Shown: positions 27,280-38,696 of the stretch, in pieces
Position numbering within the stretch: position 1 is the stretch's first letter
Layout of the letters: the number at the start of each line of letters is the position of its first letter
Source: Massilia agilis
Lineage (GTDB): Bacteria; Pseudomonadota; Gammaproteobacteria; Burkholderiales; Burkholderiaceae_D
Assembly: GCF_024756255.1 (NCBI RefSeq)
Contig: NZ_JANUHB010000004.1
Coordinates: 124,001 to 188,000 of the forward strand
Length of the DNA: 64,000 nucleotides
Direction of reading: 5' to 3'
Translations under genes and position numbers: made by a program
Notes under the pieces: generated by a model
What the model saw: the letters and a program-made list of their open reading frames with translations, nothing else
What the model was told of the DNA's origin: nothing
Database searches by the model: none

Positions 27280-29001
27280 TCAGCGCCGGCGGTAGAGCCG
27301 GAAGCGCTCGTCGCGGTCGGACGGGCGCCGTCCTTCCCACAGCATGGTGTAGTCGCGCAGCCCGAACTGCTGCGCCATCTGGCGTTCATCCTTCAGGCGC
27401 ACGCTGTCCTGCAGCAGCAGGTAGTCGCAACGGCCGGCGTTCTCCACGCCGGCGAACGGCAGGTGGCCGAAGTAGGCGAACGAGGCGCGCTGCGCGGGGC
27501 CGACATTGGTGTCGATGCAGTTGGTCTCGGCCGGCAGGCGCGCCGCGATCTGCTGGGCGACGCTGGCGTAGCTCTTGCTGTAGTTAAGGTCCGGCAGGAA
27601 CAGCGTCATCACCAGCACCCACAAGAGGATCAGGCCGCCGGACGACAGCACCACCGCGCGCCACAGCACCGACGGCTGGCGCGAGATGCGCCAGTGGACC
27701 AGGAAGAACCAGCCGATCGTGGCCGCCAGCGCGACGACGAAGGCGACCAGGCCGAACTCCGGATGAAAGCCCGGCACCAGCTTGAGCGCGTTTTTGGCCA
27801 GCTGCGCCGGCCAGCCGGTCAGCTTGGCGATCCAGAACAGCCAGACCAGCGCGCCCAGCGTGGTCAGCACCATCACCGAGAACCAGTCGATGCCGTTGAT
27901 CGCGCCGCGCTTCATGGTCGGCAGGCCGAACGCGGCCATCAGCGCGAGCGGCGGCAGCAGGCGCAGCATGTCGCCGTTTTCCGGCAGCGGGTCGCACACG
28001 ATCAGCACCGTGAGCGCGGCCACGAAGTACAGCGGCAGCACGATGTGCAGCAGCTTTTCCTGGCGCCGCCAGGCCCAGATCGCCCAGAACGCAAACGGCC
28101 AGGCCGGCCAGAAGAACCACACGCCGACGCGGAAGAAGGTCTTGACCGAGAACCAGCCGGGCAGGGCGAGTTGCGACAGGTTCCACGCGTTCCATCCCGC
28201 GATCGGCGCGCCGTTGTACGGGTGGGCCAGCAGCGCCGGCACCATCCAGACCAGCGTGATGCCTACGCCCACGCCAAGGGCCAGTGCCAGCTCGCGCAGG
28301 GTGGGGCTGGCGGGCATCTTGAGAAAGCGGGTACACAGGAACAGGGCCAGCACCAGCACGAGGGGCGAGGCGTAGCCGCGGGTCAGTGCCAGCGCCCCCA
28401 GCGACAGGCCGATCAGGGCCGCGTTGCGCGGCGACGGCAGCTCGACATAGCGCACCGCGCGATACAGGAAATAGGCCAGCAGCGAGCCTTGCAGGGTGGC
28501 CGCGAGCGTCTCGTGGCTGAGCGCGAGCAGGCCCAGGCAGCCCAGGTAGATCAGCACCGCGGTGTCGGCCAGCGTGCGGCCGTAGTCGTCCGGCTCGGGC
28601 TGGCCGCCGAACGCCAGCCGCAACGGCTGCGCCTCGGCGCGGCGGCCCAGGTGGAAGGCGGTGTACCACAGCGAAGCGGTGCCGGCGACAAAAATGGCGA
28701 TGGTGGACAGGCGCGCGGCCAGCACGTCGCCCAGCAGCCAGCCGAACAGCTTGATGCACAGGGCGCCCAGCCAGAACGCAAGCGGTCCTTCCTCGGGCGC
28801 CGGCAGGCCGGCGATGTTCGGCAGCAGCCAGTCGCTGATGTTCCCGTGCGCCATGGTCCACATGATGCCGAAGCTGGCGGCATCGTCCTTCCACGGGTCC
28901 CGCCCGATCAGCCCTGGCAAGATGTACAGCAGGCCAAGCGCAAACAGCGCCCAACGTGGCAGCGCGAGGGTGGCGGCGGCGGGAAGGCGGACGGGTTTCA
29001 T
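27280..29001 (-). CDS. GT39/ArnT-like membrane glycosyltransferase
   Basis: 573 residues with about 11-12 membrane helices. The first loop GRDPWKDDAAS carries the acidic residues expected of polyprenyl-phosphate-sugar dependent GT-C enzymes (ArnT/PMT). LSHETLAATLQGSLLAYFLYRA and LTRGYASPLVL fit this group. The C-terminal soluble part (YASVAQQIAARLPAETNCIDTN) is periplasmic in ArnT. It would transfer a sugar from undecaprenyl phosphate to a lipid or protein in the periplasm; no lipid-A modification genes are near, so the target is unknown. Monocistronic with its own terminator. Confidence 0.8.
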   Translation of the reverse strand: MKPVRLPAAATLALPRWALFALGLLYILPGLIGRDPWKDDAASFGIMWTMAHGNISDWLLPNIAGLPAPEEGPLAFWLGALCIKLFGWLLGDVLAARLSTIAIFVAGTASLWYTAFHLGRRAEAQPLRLAFGGQPEPDDYGRTLADTAVLIYLGCLGLLALSHETLAATLQGSLLAYFLYRAVRYVELPSPRNAALIGLSLGALALTRGYASPLVLVLALFLCTRFLKMPASPTLRELALALGVGVGITLVWMVPALLAHPYNGAPIAGWNAWNLSQLALPGWFSVKTFFRVGVWFFWPAWPFAFWAIWAWRRQEKLLHIVLPLYFVAALTVLIVCDPLPENGDMLRLLPPLALMAAFGLPTMKRGAINGIDWFSVMVLTTLGALVWLFWIAKLTGWPAQLAKNALKLVPGFHPEFGLVAFVVALAATIGWFFLVHWRISRQPSVLWRAVVLSSGGLILLWVLVMTLFLPDLNYSKSYASVAQQIAARLPAETNCIDTNVGPAQRASFAYFGHLPFAGVENAGRCDYLLLQDSVRLKDERQMAQQFGLRDYTMLWEGRRPSDRDERFRLYRRR

Positions 29002-29045
29002 CTATAGCGGAAGCAATTCGATATTAGTCGCGTAGTATAGCCGCG

Positions 29046-29077
29046 AAAAAAAGAAAGGAAGCCGGGGGCTTCCTTTC
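29046..29077 (-). terminator. Terminator of rpmE2
   Basis: On the minus strand GAAAGGAAGCC and GGCTTCCTTTC form an 11-bp stem with a 3-nt loop followed by seven T, about 43 bp after the rpmE2 stop. Confidence 0.92.
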
Positions 29078-29119
29078 TTGTTGGAAAGCCAACAGGCTTT
29101 CCGGGATACGTGCACGAAA

Positions 29120-29389
29120 TTAGCCGTTGGCGACGGAGGTCTTCGAACCGACCGAGCCGAACTTCTGGCGGAACTTCTCGACGCGGCCAGCGGTGTCGAC
29201 GATCTTGTGCTTGCCGGTAAAGAACGGGTGCGATTCAGCGGACACCTCGATCTTGACCAGCGGGTATTCCTTGCCTTCGAAATTGATGGTTTCGCGGGTG
29301 GCGATGGTCGAACGGGTGATGAATTTGAAGTCGCACGACAGGTCGTGGAACACAACTTCGCGGTAATCCGGATGGATATCGGTCTTCAT
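29120..29389 (-). CDS. rpmE2: 50S ribosomal protein L31 type B
   Basis: 89 residues, typical of type B L31. It starts [19 protein letters not shown] and ends [14 protein letters not shown]. It has only one cysteine and lacks the CxxC zinc site of type A L31, so it is the zinc-independent form. GAGGC precedes the ATG. Long 5' leader of about 100 nt from the promoter at 29494-29523. Located downstream of trxA-rho as in many proteobacteria, but two small membrane-protein genes intervene. Confidence 0.95.
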   Translation of the reverse strand: MKTDIHPDYREVVFHDLSCDFKFITRSTIATRETINFEGKEYPLVKIEVSAESHPFFTGKHKIVDTAGRVEKFRQKFGSVGSKTSVANG

Positions 29390-29493
29390 GGTTTTGCCTC
29401 GGTTAGTTTGGTAGCCAACCAGCACTTCGTCGGTCGCCTTGCTTCTTGACCCGATTGCTGATCACTTGCCTGGGGTTGAATACTGAACCGGCG

Positions 29494-29523
29494 ATTATAC
29501 AGCCTGCCGGGAGAAGGAGGCAA
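29494..29523 (-). promoter_or_regulatory. Sigma70 promoter of rpmE2
   Basis: On the minus strand TTGCCT (29518-29523) and a perfect TATAAT (29494-29499) are 18 bp apart, about 105 bp before the rpmE2 ATG. Confidence 0.7.
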
Positions 29524-29525
29524 TA

Positions 29526-29783
29526 TCAATGGCGCAACAGGGTCAGTATGGTGGCAAACATGCCGGCGAAGCCGAGGACCATGGTGACGAGGAGTGCAAA
29601 CATCCAGCGCGATACACCGCCAAACTCCGCCCGTAGTTCGGCTTTCAGCTCCGCCAAGTCGGTTTTGGTCGCGAGCGTCGGCAAGATCGTGTCAAATCGC
29701 GTTTCCAGGATCGTCAGCCTTCTGTCGAGCTGGTAAGGGTCGTCGTGTCGATTGGCCGTTGTCTCGGTCGATTCGGTAGCCAT
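29526..29783 (-). CDS. Coiled-coil/TM microprotein, paralogue B
   Basis: 85 residues, GGAG before the ATG. A polar N-terminus (MATESTETTANRHDD), a charged heptad-like helix (LDRRLTILETRFDTIL, then LAELKAELRAEF) and one C-terminal membrane helix (MFALLVTMVLGFAGMFATIL) ending LLRH. The N-in, C-out tail-anchored coiled-coil layout resembles DUF1640-like proteins. It shares 27 consecutive identical residues beginning DDPYQLDRR with the gene at 29906, of which it is a tandem copy. Function unknown. Confidence 0.75.
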   Translation of the reverse strand: MATESTETTANRHDDPYQLDRRLTILETRFDTILPTLATKTDLAELKAELRAEFGGVSRWMFALLVTMVLGFAGMFATILTLLRH

Positions 29784-29861
29784 GCCCACTCCATGCGAAA
29801 AGGCCCATTCTTGCAGGCCGGGCCGCCAGCGCATTGATGCGGCCATACTACCGGACAAATA

Positions 29862-29883
29862 GAAAAGGCGGCACACGGCCGCC
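29862..29883 (-). terminator. Terminator after microprotein A
   Basis: GGCGGC and GCCGCC (29867-29872/29878-29883) make a 6-bp stem with TTTTCT following on the minus strand, 22 bp after the stop of paralogue A. It lies in a block repeated 361 bp away at 30204-30247. Confidence 0.65.
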
Positions 29884-29905
29884 GTCTGTGGTTCCGGTAA
29901 GCTGA

Positions 29906-30139
29906 TCAATGGCGCAAAAGGCCGATCATGGTACCGATGACGCCAGCGAAGCCTAGCACCATCGTTAAAAAGTAACCGAGCAGTAGCGTCTTCAGCTCGG
30001 ATTTGAGCTCGGCCACGTCGGCCTTGGTTGCGAGCGTTGGGAGGATCGTGTCGAAACGTGTCTCAAGAATCGTCAGCCGGCGGTCCAGCTGGTACGGATC
30101 GTCTGGTCTGGCGCCCATCTGTGTTGTTTCGGTCGCCAT
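29906..30139 (-). CDS. Coiled-coil/TM microprotein, paralogue A
   Basis: 77 residues with GGAGAGA before the ATG. Same plan as its downstream copy: MATETTQMGARP, then the shared DDPYQLDRRLTILETRFD block, a coiled coil (DVAELKSELKTLL) and a membrane helix (GYFLTMVLGFAGVIGTMIGLLRH). It lacks an eight-residue stretch present in the copy just before the membrane helix. Lies between rho and rpmE2. Unknown function. Confidence 0.75.
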   Translation of the reverse strand: MATETTQMGARPDDPYQLDRRLTILETRFDTILPTLATKADVAELKSELKTLLLGYFLTMVLGFAGVIGTMIGLLRH

Positions 30140-30203
30140 GTGATCTCTCTCCAAGTCTAAGCAGAGATTGTTGCAGCATCCAGCCACCTGCACAGTGACG
30201 TGC

Positions 30204-30247
30204 CCATACTACCGGACAAATAAAAAAGGCGGCACACGGCCGCCTTT
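30204..30247. repeat. Duplicated terminator block (second copy of 29843-29883)
   Basis: CCATACTACCGGACAAAT followed by A-rich and GC-hairpin sequence is repeated at 29843 with an offset of 361 bp, in front of each coiled-coil/TM gene. It shows that gene and terminator were duplicated as one unit. Confidence 0.75.
30221..30247 (-). terminator. Terminator downstream of rho
   Basis: On the minus strand AAAGGCGGC and GCCGCCTTT form a 9-bp stem with a 5-nt loop and a run of T (complement of 30222-30227). It would end the rho transcript after the 111-bp repeats. Confidence 0.78.
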
Positions 30248-30281
30248 CCTGGTGCGCTAAGCGAGCTTAGCCGCCCCGACC

Positions 30282-30503
30282 GTGAAGCAGGGGTTTCATG
30301 GGGCACCGCCCCATGCCTGCGAAACGGCTTGGCCATGCTTGGCCAAGCTCCCTGCGCCTCACTTGTCGCGGGAGGGGTTACCCGCCCCGGCGGTGAAGCA
30401 GGGGTTTCATGGGGCACCGCCCCATGCCTGCGAAACGGCTTGGCCATGCTTGGCCAAGCTCCCTGCGCCTCACTTGTCGCGGGAGGGGTTACCCGCCCCG
30501 GCG
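30282..30503. repeat. Exact 111-bp tandem duplication covering the 3' end of rho
   Basis: Bases 30282-30392 and 30393-30503 read identical. Copy 2 contains the last codons and stop of rho (to 30503), so copy 1 repeats the end of rho plus its trailer. Each copy holds two perfect hairpins: CATGGGGC-ACC-GCCCCATG (30297-30315) and CTTGGCCA-TGCT-TGGCCAAG (30328-30347). A further partial edge is at 30271-30281. This fills most of the 349-bp gap 30140-30488. Confidence 0.93.
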
Positions 30504-31751
30504 CATCATGTCGAAGAACTCCACGTTGTTCTTCGTCGCGCGCATCTTGTCGAGGATGAACTCCATCGCCTCGATCTCGTCCATCGAGTACAACAGCTTG
30601 CGCAGGATCCAGATCTTTTGCAGCTGGTCCGGCTTGATCAAGAGTTCTTCGCGGCGGGTGCCCGACTTGTTCAGGTTGATCGCCGGGTACACGCGCTTCT
30701 CGGCCAGGCGGCGCTCCAGGTGCACCTCCATGTTGCCGGTGCCCTTGAATTCCTCGTAGATCACGTCGTCCATGCGCGAGCCGGTTTCGATCAGCGCGGT
30801 GGCCACGATGGTCAGCGAGCCGCCTTCTTCCACGTTACGCGCGGCGCCGAAGAAGCGTTTCGGGCGCTGCAGCGCGTTGGCGTCCACACCGCCGGTCAGC
30901 ACCTTGCCCGATGCCGGGATCACGGTGTTGTAGGCGCGCGCCAGGCGGGTGATCGAGTCCAGCAGGATCACCACGTCCTTCTTCATCTCGACCAGGCGCT
31001 TGGCTTTCTCGAGCACCATCTCGGCAACCTGCACGTGGCGGGTGGCCGGCTCGTCGAAGGTCGATGCCACCACTTCGCCGCGCACCGAACGCTGCATCTC
31101 GGTCACTTCCTCGGGGCGCTCGTCGATCAGCAGCACGATGAGCGTGACGTCCGGGTGGTTGGCCGTGATCGCGTGCGCGATGTGCTGCAGCATGACCGAC
31201 TTGCCCGACTTGGGCGAGGCCACCAGCAGGCCGCGCTGGCCTTTGCCGATCGGCGCGATCAGGTCGATGATGCGGCCGGTGATGTTCTCGGCGCCGTTCA
31301 TGTCGCGCTCGAGGCGCAGCGGCACGTTCGGGTGCAGCGGCGTCAGGTTCTCGAACAGGATGCGGTGCTTGGACGCTTCCGGCGACTCGCCGTTGACCTT
31401 GTCCACCTTCACCAGCGCGAAATAGCGCTCGCCGTCCTTCGGCGTACGCACCTCACCCTCGATCGAATCGCCCGTGTGCAGGTTGAAACGGCGGATCTGC
31501 GACGGCGAGATGTAGATGTCGTCGGTCGAGGCCATGTAGCTCGCGTCCGGCGAGCGCAGGAAGCCGAAGCCGTCGGGCAGCACTTCGAGCGCGCCGTCGC
31601 CGAAAATCTGCTCGCCCTGTTTCGCGCGCTTTTTCAGGATCGCGAACATGAGTTCTTGTTTGCGCAGGCGCGCTGCGTTGTCGATATCGAGGCTGATCGC
31701 CATCTCCAGCAAGGCGGAGACGTGCATTGCCTTCAGTTCTGAGAGGTGCAT
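30489..31751 (-). CDS. rho: Transcription termination factor Rho
   Basis: 420 residues, normal Rho length. N-terminal RNA-binding domain with [13 protein letters not shown] (primary site, residues about 61-73), then the RecA-type ATPase: ASPKSGKS Walker A (about 179-185), [14 protein letters not shown], the [15 protein letters not shown]alker B and secondary-site [20 protein letters not shown]. It unwinds and releases RNA at Rho-dependent terminators. The last codons (MRRGG, stop) lie in a tandemly repeated block. 138 bp downstream of trxA on the same strand. Confidence 0.98.
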   Translation of the reverse strand: MHLSELKAMHVSALLEMAISLDIDNAARLRKQELMFAILKKRAKQGEQIFGDGALEVLPDGFGFLRSPDASYMASTDDIYISPSQIRRFNLHTGDSIEGEVRTPKDGERYFALVKVDKVNGESPEASKHRILFENLTPLHPNVPLRLERDMNGAENITGRIIDLIAPIGKGQRGLLVASPKSGKSVMLQHIAHAITANHPDVTLIVLLIDERPEEVTEMQRSVRGEVVASTFDEPATRHVQVAEMVLEKAKRLVEMKKDVVILLDSITRLARAYNTVIPASGKVLTGGVDANALQRPKRFFGAARNVEEGGSLTIVATALIETGSRMDDVIYEEFKGTGNMEVHLERRLAEKRVYPAINLNKSGTRREELLIKPDQLQKIWILRKLLYSMDEIEAMEFILDKMRATKNNVEFFDMMRRGG

Positions 31752-31856
31752 GTGTGTGGGTGTCCCGTGGCGGGAAAGTAAAGGTAGGGGAGGGAACTAC
31801 GCGGGTTCGTTAAACTGGGCTGGAGCTACTGCCCCGGTGCCCGTTTGGGAAATGAC

Positions 31857-31876
31857 GGCAGCGCGGGCGCGCTGCC
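31857..31876 (-). other. Strong hairpin between trxA and rho
   Basis: GGCAGCGC-N4-GCGCTGCC is a perfect 8-bp stem with a 4-nt loop, 13 bp after the trxA stop. No T-run follows, so it may protect or pause RNA rather than terminate. Confidence 0.45.
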
Positions 31877-31889
31877 GCCGCCTATGGTA

Positions 31890-32216
31890 TCAGATATTGC
31901 TGTCGATGAACGAGGTCAGCTGGCCCTTGGCCATTGCGCCAACCTTCTGGGCCGCAGCCACGCCGTTCTTGAACAGGATCAGGGTCGGGATGCCGCGGAT
32001 GCCGAACTTGGCCGGCACGGTCTGGTTGGCGTCCACGTCCATCTTGGCGACCACGATCTTGCCGTCGTATTCTTTCGCGACCTCTTCCAGGATCGGGGCG
32101 ATCATCTTGCAGGGGCCGCACCACTCGGCCCAGAAGTCGACCAGGACCGGGCGCTCGGACTTGAGCACGTCGGTTTCAAAAGAGGCATCGCTGATGTGTT
32201 TGATGTTTTCGCTCAT
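31890..32216 (-). CDS. trxA: Thioredoxin
   Basis: 108 residues, TrxA length, with active site WCGPC near residues 29-33 and the conserved [14 protein letters not shown] cis-proline loop. Cytoplasmic disulphide reductase. The start [10 protein letters not shown] follows GAGGA; an in-frame ATG four codons earlier (MRNI) is less well placed. Upstream of rho on the same strand. Confidence 0.97.
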   Translation of the reverse strand: MSENIKHISDASFETDVLKSERPVLVDFWAEWCGPCKMIAPILEEVAKEYDGKIVVAKMDVDANQTVPAKFGIRGIPTLILFKNGVAAAQKVGAMAKGQLTSFIDSNI

Positions 32217-32470
32217 TATGTTCCTCAAGTGAGGTAGTCAATTAATGCCTTGCCCGTCGATCGATCAACCGGCTGCCGCCTGGCTGCCAGGCCGGCGCAC
32301 ACAATGGTGGAGACACGGTGTGCGATATTCAATATCTGGAGGGCGGCTAGAGGGAGTCAGGCGGGGATTAGTCGAAATAATAACCGATTTTCCAGAAAAG
32401 TGTTCCGGCGTTTGTACAAAATCTCAACATGCGCGACGGGTGCGCAACGGCTTTGCCGAACCCGGCGCGC

Positions 32471-33190
32471 CTAGCCCACGCTGCCCGAGAATTGCGCCAG
32501 GTGGCCGGGGTGCCACATCGTCGCGACCGTGGCGACCAGGCCGCGCGACATCGTCTGGCGTTTGAGCACCAGGCAGCAGGCCTTCGCTTCGATCTCGAGC
32601 ATGGCCGCGACCTCCGCGGGCGCCGGCAGCGCCTCGATGCGGTAGGTGGCGCCGGACAGCGGGGCGGCCTGCATCAGGTGTTCGTTGGGGGTGATGCTGG
32701 AGAAGTCCTGCTCCAGGTAGTTTGGTGCGCAGGCCGGATTGACCCAGCGGTCCTCGACCTGGATCGGCACCTCGTCTTCCAGGTGCACCACCACCGAATG
32801 GAACAGCGGCGTGCCGGGCTCCACCCCGAAGCGGGCCGCCAGCGTCTCGCTGGCCGGGGCGCGTTCGAGCAGGCGGCAATCGCTGCGGTGGGCGTGGCCC
32901 CGGGCGCGGATTTCGTCGGCGATATTGCGGATCTCGACCAGCGTGGCCTGGTACTTTTGGGGGGCGACGAAGGTACCGGCGCCCTGGCGGCGGGTGAGCA
33001 CCTGCTCGGCGGTCAGCTCGCGCACGGCACGGTTGACCGTCATGCGCGATACCCCGAACTGGCGCACCAGCGCCTGCTCGGACGGCACCAGGTCCCCCTC
33101 CTTCCAGCGGCCGCTGGCGATTTCGGCGACCAGGTAGTCCTTGATGCGCTGGAAGATCGGGGTGTTGTCTTGCGCGCTGTGTTCTTCCAA
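32471..33190 (-). CDS. hutC: Histidine utilization repressor HutC (GntR family)
   Basis: 239 residues starting at TTG 33190, chosen because GGAG lies six bases upstream and the protein then begins LEEHSAQDNTPIFQRIKDYLV; no ATG is close by. N-terminal GntR winged helix (VPSEQALVRQFGVSRMTVNRAVREL) and a C-terminal UTRA ligand domain (DIADEIRARGH, WVNPACAPNYLEQDFSSITPNEHLM) which in HutC binds urocanate. It should repress the hut operon that begins 3.8 kb away on the other strand; ada and two further genes intervene. A palindromic operator is present at 36896. Confidence 0.92.
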   Translation of the reverse strand: MEEHSAQDNTPIFQRIKDYLVAEIASGRWKEGDLVPSEQALVRQFGVSRMTVNRAVRELTAEQVLTRRQGAGTFVAPQKYQATLVEIRNIADEIRARGHAHRSDCRLLERAPASETLAARFGVEPGTPLFHSVVVHLEDEVPIQVEDRWVNPACAPNYLEQDFSSITPNEHLMQAAPLSGATYRIEALPAPAEVAAMLEIEAKACCLVLKRQTMSRGLVATVATMWHPGHLAQFSGSVG

Positions 33191-33323
33191 ACTACTCTCC
33201 GAAGTTCCCGGCTTCTCGGCCGGGCATAGCCGGATTCTACCGCCAATTCGACAGCAAGAGTCGGAGTGCCGGCGCGGCGGCGGTCCACTACGATGGTCCC
33301 AATGCCAACCAGAGGAGCGTGCC

Positions 33324-34387
<1,064 letters not shown>

Positions 34388-34391
<4 letters not shown>

Positions 34392-35077
34392 TCGCGCACG
34401 ACTGGGAGCGCGTGCGCGAAGAGCTCGACGGGTTCGGCTGCGCCGTCATCCCGGGCCTGCTGTCGCCCGCCGAATGCGATGGCTACGCGCAAAGCTATGC
34501 CCGGCCCGAACTGTTTCGCAGCCGGGTGGTGATGGAGCGCTTTCAATTCGGGCGCGGCGAGTACCAGTACTTTGCGTATCCGCTGCCGCCAGGGCTGGCC
34601 GCCTTGCGCGGCGCGCTCTACGAGCCGCTGGCGCGCATCGCCAACGGCTGGCAGCGGGCGCTGGGCGAGACCGGGCGCTTTCCGCCCACCCATGCCGAAT
34701 ACCTGGCGCGCTGCCATGCCGCCGGCCAGACGCGCCCGACGCCGCTGCTGCTGCAATACGGCGCGGGCGACTACAACTGCCTGCACCAGGACCTGTACGG
34801 CGAATTGGTCTTCCCGCTGCAGGTGGCGGTGCTGCTGTCGCGCCCCGGCGCCGATTTCACCGGCGGCGAATTCGTGCTGACCGAGCAGCGCCCGCGCATG
34901 CAGTCGCGCGTCGAGGTGGTGCCGCTGGCGCAGGGCGATGCCGTGATCTTCCCCGTCAGCCAGCGGCCGGTGGGCGGCACGCGCGGGCCCTACCGCGTCA
35001 ATATGCGGCACGGCGTGAGCCGCGTGCGCAGCGGCACCCGGCACACGCTGGGCATCATCTTCCACGACGCTGCCTGA
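34388..35077 (+). CDS. 2OG-Fe(II) oxygenase coupled to ada
   Basis: 229 residues, coupled to ada by an ATGA overlap. Iron ligands H133-x-D135 (LHQDLYG) and H208 (RHGVS), with R218 as likely 2-oxoglutarate-binding residue, in a double-stranded beta-helix order (VAVLLSRPGADFTGGEFVLTEQ, GDAVIFP, TLGIIFHD). It is not classical AlkB by sequence and looks more like the prolyl-hydroxylase-like branch. Its position suggests a role in the alkylation response; substrate unknown. Confidence 0.85.
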
Positions 35078-35093
35078 CCCCATCCGCTGCGGT

Positions 35094-35121
35094 TTGACCA
35101 TTCCGCAATTTTCTATACACT
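35094..35121 (+). promoter_or_regulatory. Sigma70-like promoter of the amidohydrolase gene
   Basis: TTGACC (35094-35099) and TACACT (35116-35121) with 16-bp spacing, 62 bp before the ATG. Confidence 0.5.
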
Positions 35122-35182
35122 CTGCTTCTTGCCCCCGGATCCCGAATGGGGTCCTCCATCACAAGAACGGAGAAAACATCCC

Positions 35183-36859
35183 ATGCGCCTGCGCCAGATT
35201 CCCCTGCAGTGTTCCTTGCTCGCCGCCGTCGGCTTCGCCGGCCTGGCCCATGCCGATACGGTGATCGACCGCGCCAACGGCTACACCCTCAATACCAAGG
35301 GCGACCTGGTGCAGTTCGAATCGATGGCGTTCGACGACAAGGGCCGCATCATCGCGGTGGGTGCTGCCAGCGAGGTGGCGGCCCGGGCGCCGGGCGCAAA
35401 GCACGTGGACCTGCATGGCCAGACCGTGCTGCCGGGCCTGATCGACGCGCACGGACACGTGTTCGGCCTGGGCGGCATGCTGACCCAGCTCGACCTGTCC
35501 GCCACCTCCTCGCTGGCCGATGCGCTCAAGGCCATCGGCCAGTACGCGGCCACGCGCAGCGCGGGGGACTGGCTGCATGGCCGCGGCTGGAACCAGGAGA
35601 ACTGGAAGCTGGGGCGCTTCCCGACGGCCGCCGAGCTCGATGCCGTGGTCAGTGACCGCCCGGCCTGGCTGCAGCGCGTGGACGGCCATGCCGGCTGGGC
35701 CAACAGCCGCGCGCTGGCGGCCGCCGGCATCACCAAGGCCACGCCGGACCCGGTGGGCGGCAGGATCATGCGCGACGCCGAGGGCAACCCGACCGGGGTG
35801 CTGGTGGACGCGGCGCAGGAGCTGGTCAATCGCGTGGTGCCCAGGCTGGGTGAGGAAGAAGCACGCCGCCAGCTCGACGCCGCCCTCGGGGAAATGGCGC
35901 GGGTGGGCCTGACCAGCGCGCACGACGCCGGCATCGGCGTGGCCGAAGACCGCCTGTACCGCGACTACGCCGACCACGGCAAACTGACCGCGCGCATCTA
36001 CGCCATGATCGGTGGCACCGGCGCCGACTTCGACCAGCTGGCCAAGAACGGCCCGCTCAAGAGCTATGCCGGCGACATGTACGCGCTCGCCGCCGTCAAG
36101 CTGTACGCCGACGGCGCGCTGGGCAGCCGCGGCGCCGCGCTGATCCAGCCGTATTCGGACGAGCCGGCCTCGCACGGCCTGCTGTTCCACAAGAACGCCG
36201 AGATCGACGCGATGATGAAGAAGGCGATGCAGAAGGGCTACCAGGTCAACGTGCACGCGATCGGCGACGCCGGGAACCGCCAGATCCTCGACACCTTCGC
36301 CAAGGAGATCCCGGCCACGAAGACCGGCGCGCTGCGCCACCGGATCGAGCACGCCCAGGTGGTGGCGCTGGCCGACCTGCCGCGCTTCAAATCGATCGGC
36401 ATCATCCCGTCGATGCAGCCGACCCACGCAACCTCGGACAAGAACATGGCCGAGCAGCGCGTGGGCCATGAGCGCATCAAGGGCGCCTATGCCTGGCGCA
36501 CCTTCCTGCAGCAGGGTTCGCGCATCGCCTGCGGTTCCGACTTCCCGGTCGAGTCGCCCAACCCGTTCTACGGCATCCACGCGGCGGTGACCCGGCAGGA
36601 CCACCAGGGCCAGCCGATTGCCGGCTGGTATCCCGAGCAGGAAATGTCGCTCAAGGAAGCGTTCCGCTGCTTCACGCTTGACGCAGCATACGCCGGCCAC
36701 CAGGAAAACAACGTAGGCTCGCTGGAACCTGGTAAATACGCGGACTTCATCGTGATCGACCGTGACCTGTTCAAGATGTCGCCGTACGATATCTACCAGA
36801 CCCGGGTACTGCAGACCTGGGTGGCCGGCCGCCCCGTGCTGCAGCAAGACGGCCGTTGA
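35183..36859 (+). CDS. Exported amidohydrolase (YtcJ/Amidohydro_3 type)
   Basis: 558 residues. Signal peptide to about residue 20 (LLAAVGFAGLAHA). Metal-binding DAHGHVFGLGG near residue 90, a WLQRVDGHAGWANS segment, VKLYADGALGSRGA, HAIGDAGN, HRIEHAQ and CGSDFPVE place it in the amidohydrolase-3 family. Probably periplasmic. It has its own promoter and precedes the hut promoter, so a link to histidine breakdown is positional only. Substrate unknown. Confidence 0.85.
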   Translation: MRLRQIPLQCSLLAAVGFAGLAHADTVIDRANGYTLNTKGDLVQFESMAFDDKGRIIAVGAASEVAARAPGAKHVDLHGQTVLPGLIDAHGHVFGLGGMLTQLDLSATSSLADALKAIGQYAATRSAGDWLHGRGWNQENWKLGRFPTAAELDAVVSDRPAWLQRVDGHAGWANSRALAAAGITKATPDPVGGRIMRDAEGNPTGVLVDAAQELVNRVVPRLGEEEARRQLDAALGEMARVGLTSAHDAGIGVAEDRLYRDYADHGKLTARIYAMIGGTGADFDQLAKNGPLKSYAGDMYALAAVKLYADGALGSRGAALIQPYSDEPASHGLLFHKNAEIDAMMKKAMQKGYQVNVHAIGDAGNRQILDTFAKEIPATKTGALRHRIEHAQVVALADLPRFKSIGIIPSMQPTHATSDKNMAEQRVGHERIKGAYAWRTFLQQGSRIACGSDFPVESPNPFYGIHAAVTRQDHQGQPIAGWYPEQEMSLKEAFRCFTLDAAYAGHQENNVGSLEPGKYADFIVIDRDLFKMSPYDIYQTRVLQTWVAGRPVLQQDGR

Positions 36860-36887
36860 TTCGGGCGCCACGCCGGGTCCGGCCGGT

Positions 36888-36916
36888 TTGACAATGTTGT
36901 ATAGACAACTTAGACT
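36888..36916 (+). promoter_or_regulatory. hut operon promoter
   Basis: Perfect -35 TTGACA (36888-36893), 17-bp spacer and -10 TAGACT (36911-36916), 60 bp before the hutU ATG. Confidence 0.85.
36896..36909. promoter_or_regulatory. Putative HutC operator inside the promoter spacer
   Basis: GTTGT-ATAG-ACAAC is a 14-bp dyad that fills the spacer between -35 and -10, so a bound repressor would exclude RNA polymerase. It resembles TGTA-N2-TACA-like sites reported for HutC. Confidence 0.7.
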
Positions 36917-36976
36917 CTGAGCATCGCAAGGCGCGCGATCGGGTTCGCGCGCCGTTTCCTTTCGAAGGGAGTTGCC

Positions 36977-38689
<1,713 letters not shown>

Positions 38690-38696
38690 GGCATCC

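Noticed and set aside
30282..30503. Possible CRISPR array
   Set aside because: Only two large, contiguous, identical 111-bp units with no spacers.
30282..31742. Long plus-strand open frame opposite rho including the repeat
   Set aside because: Its translation is low-complexity and antisense to rho; the apparent repeated peptide is only the 111-bp DNA repeat read in frame.
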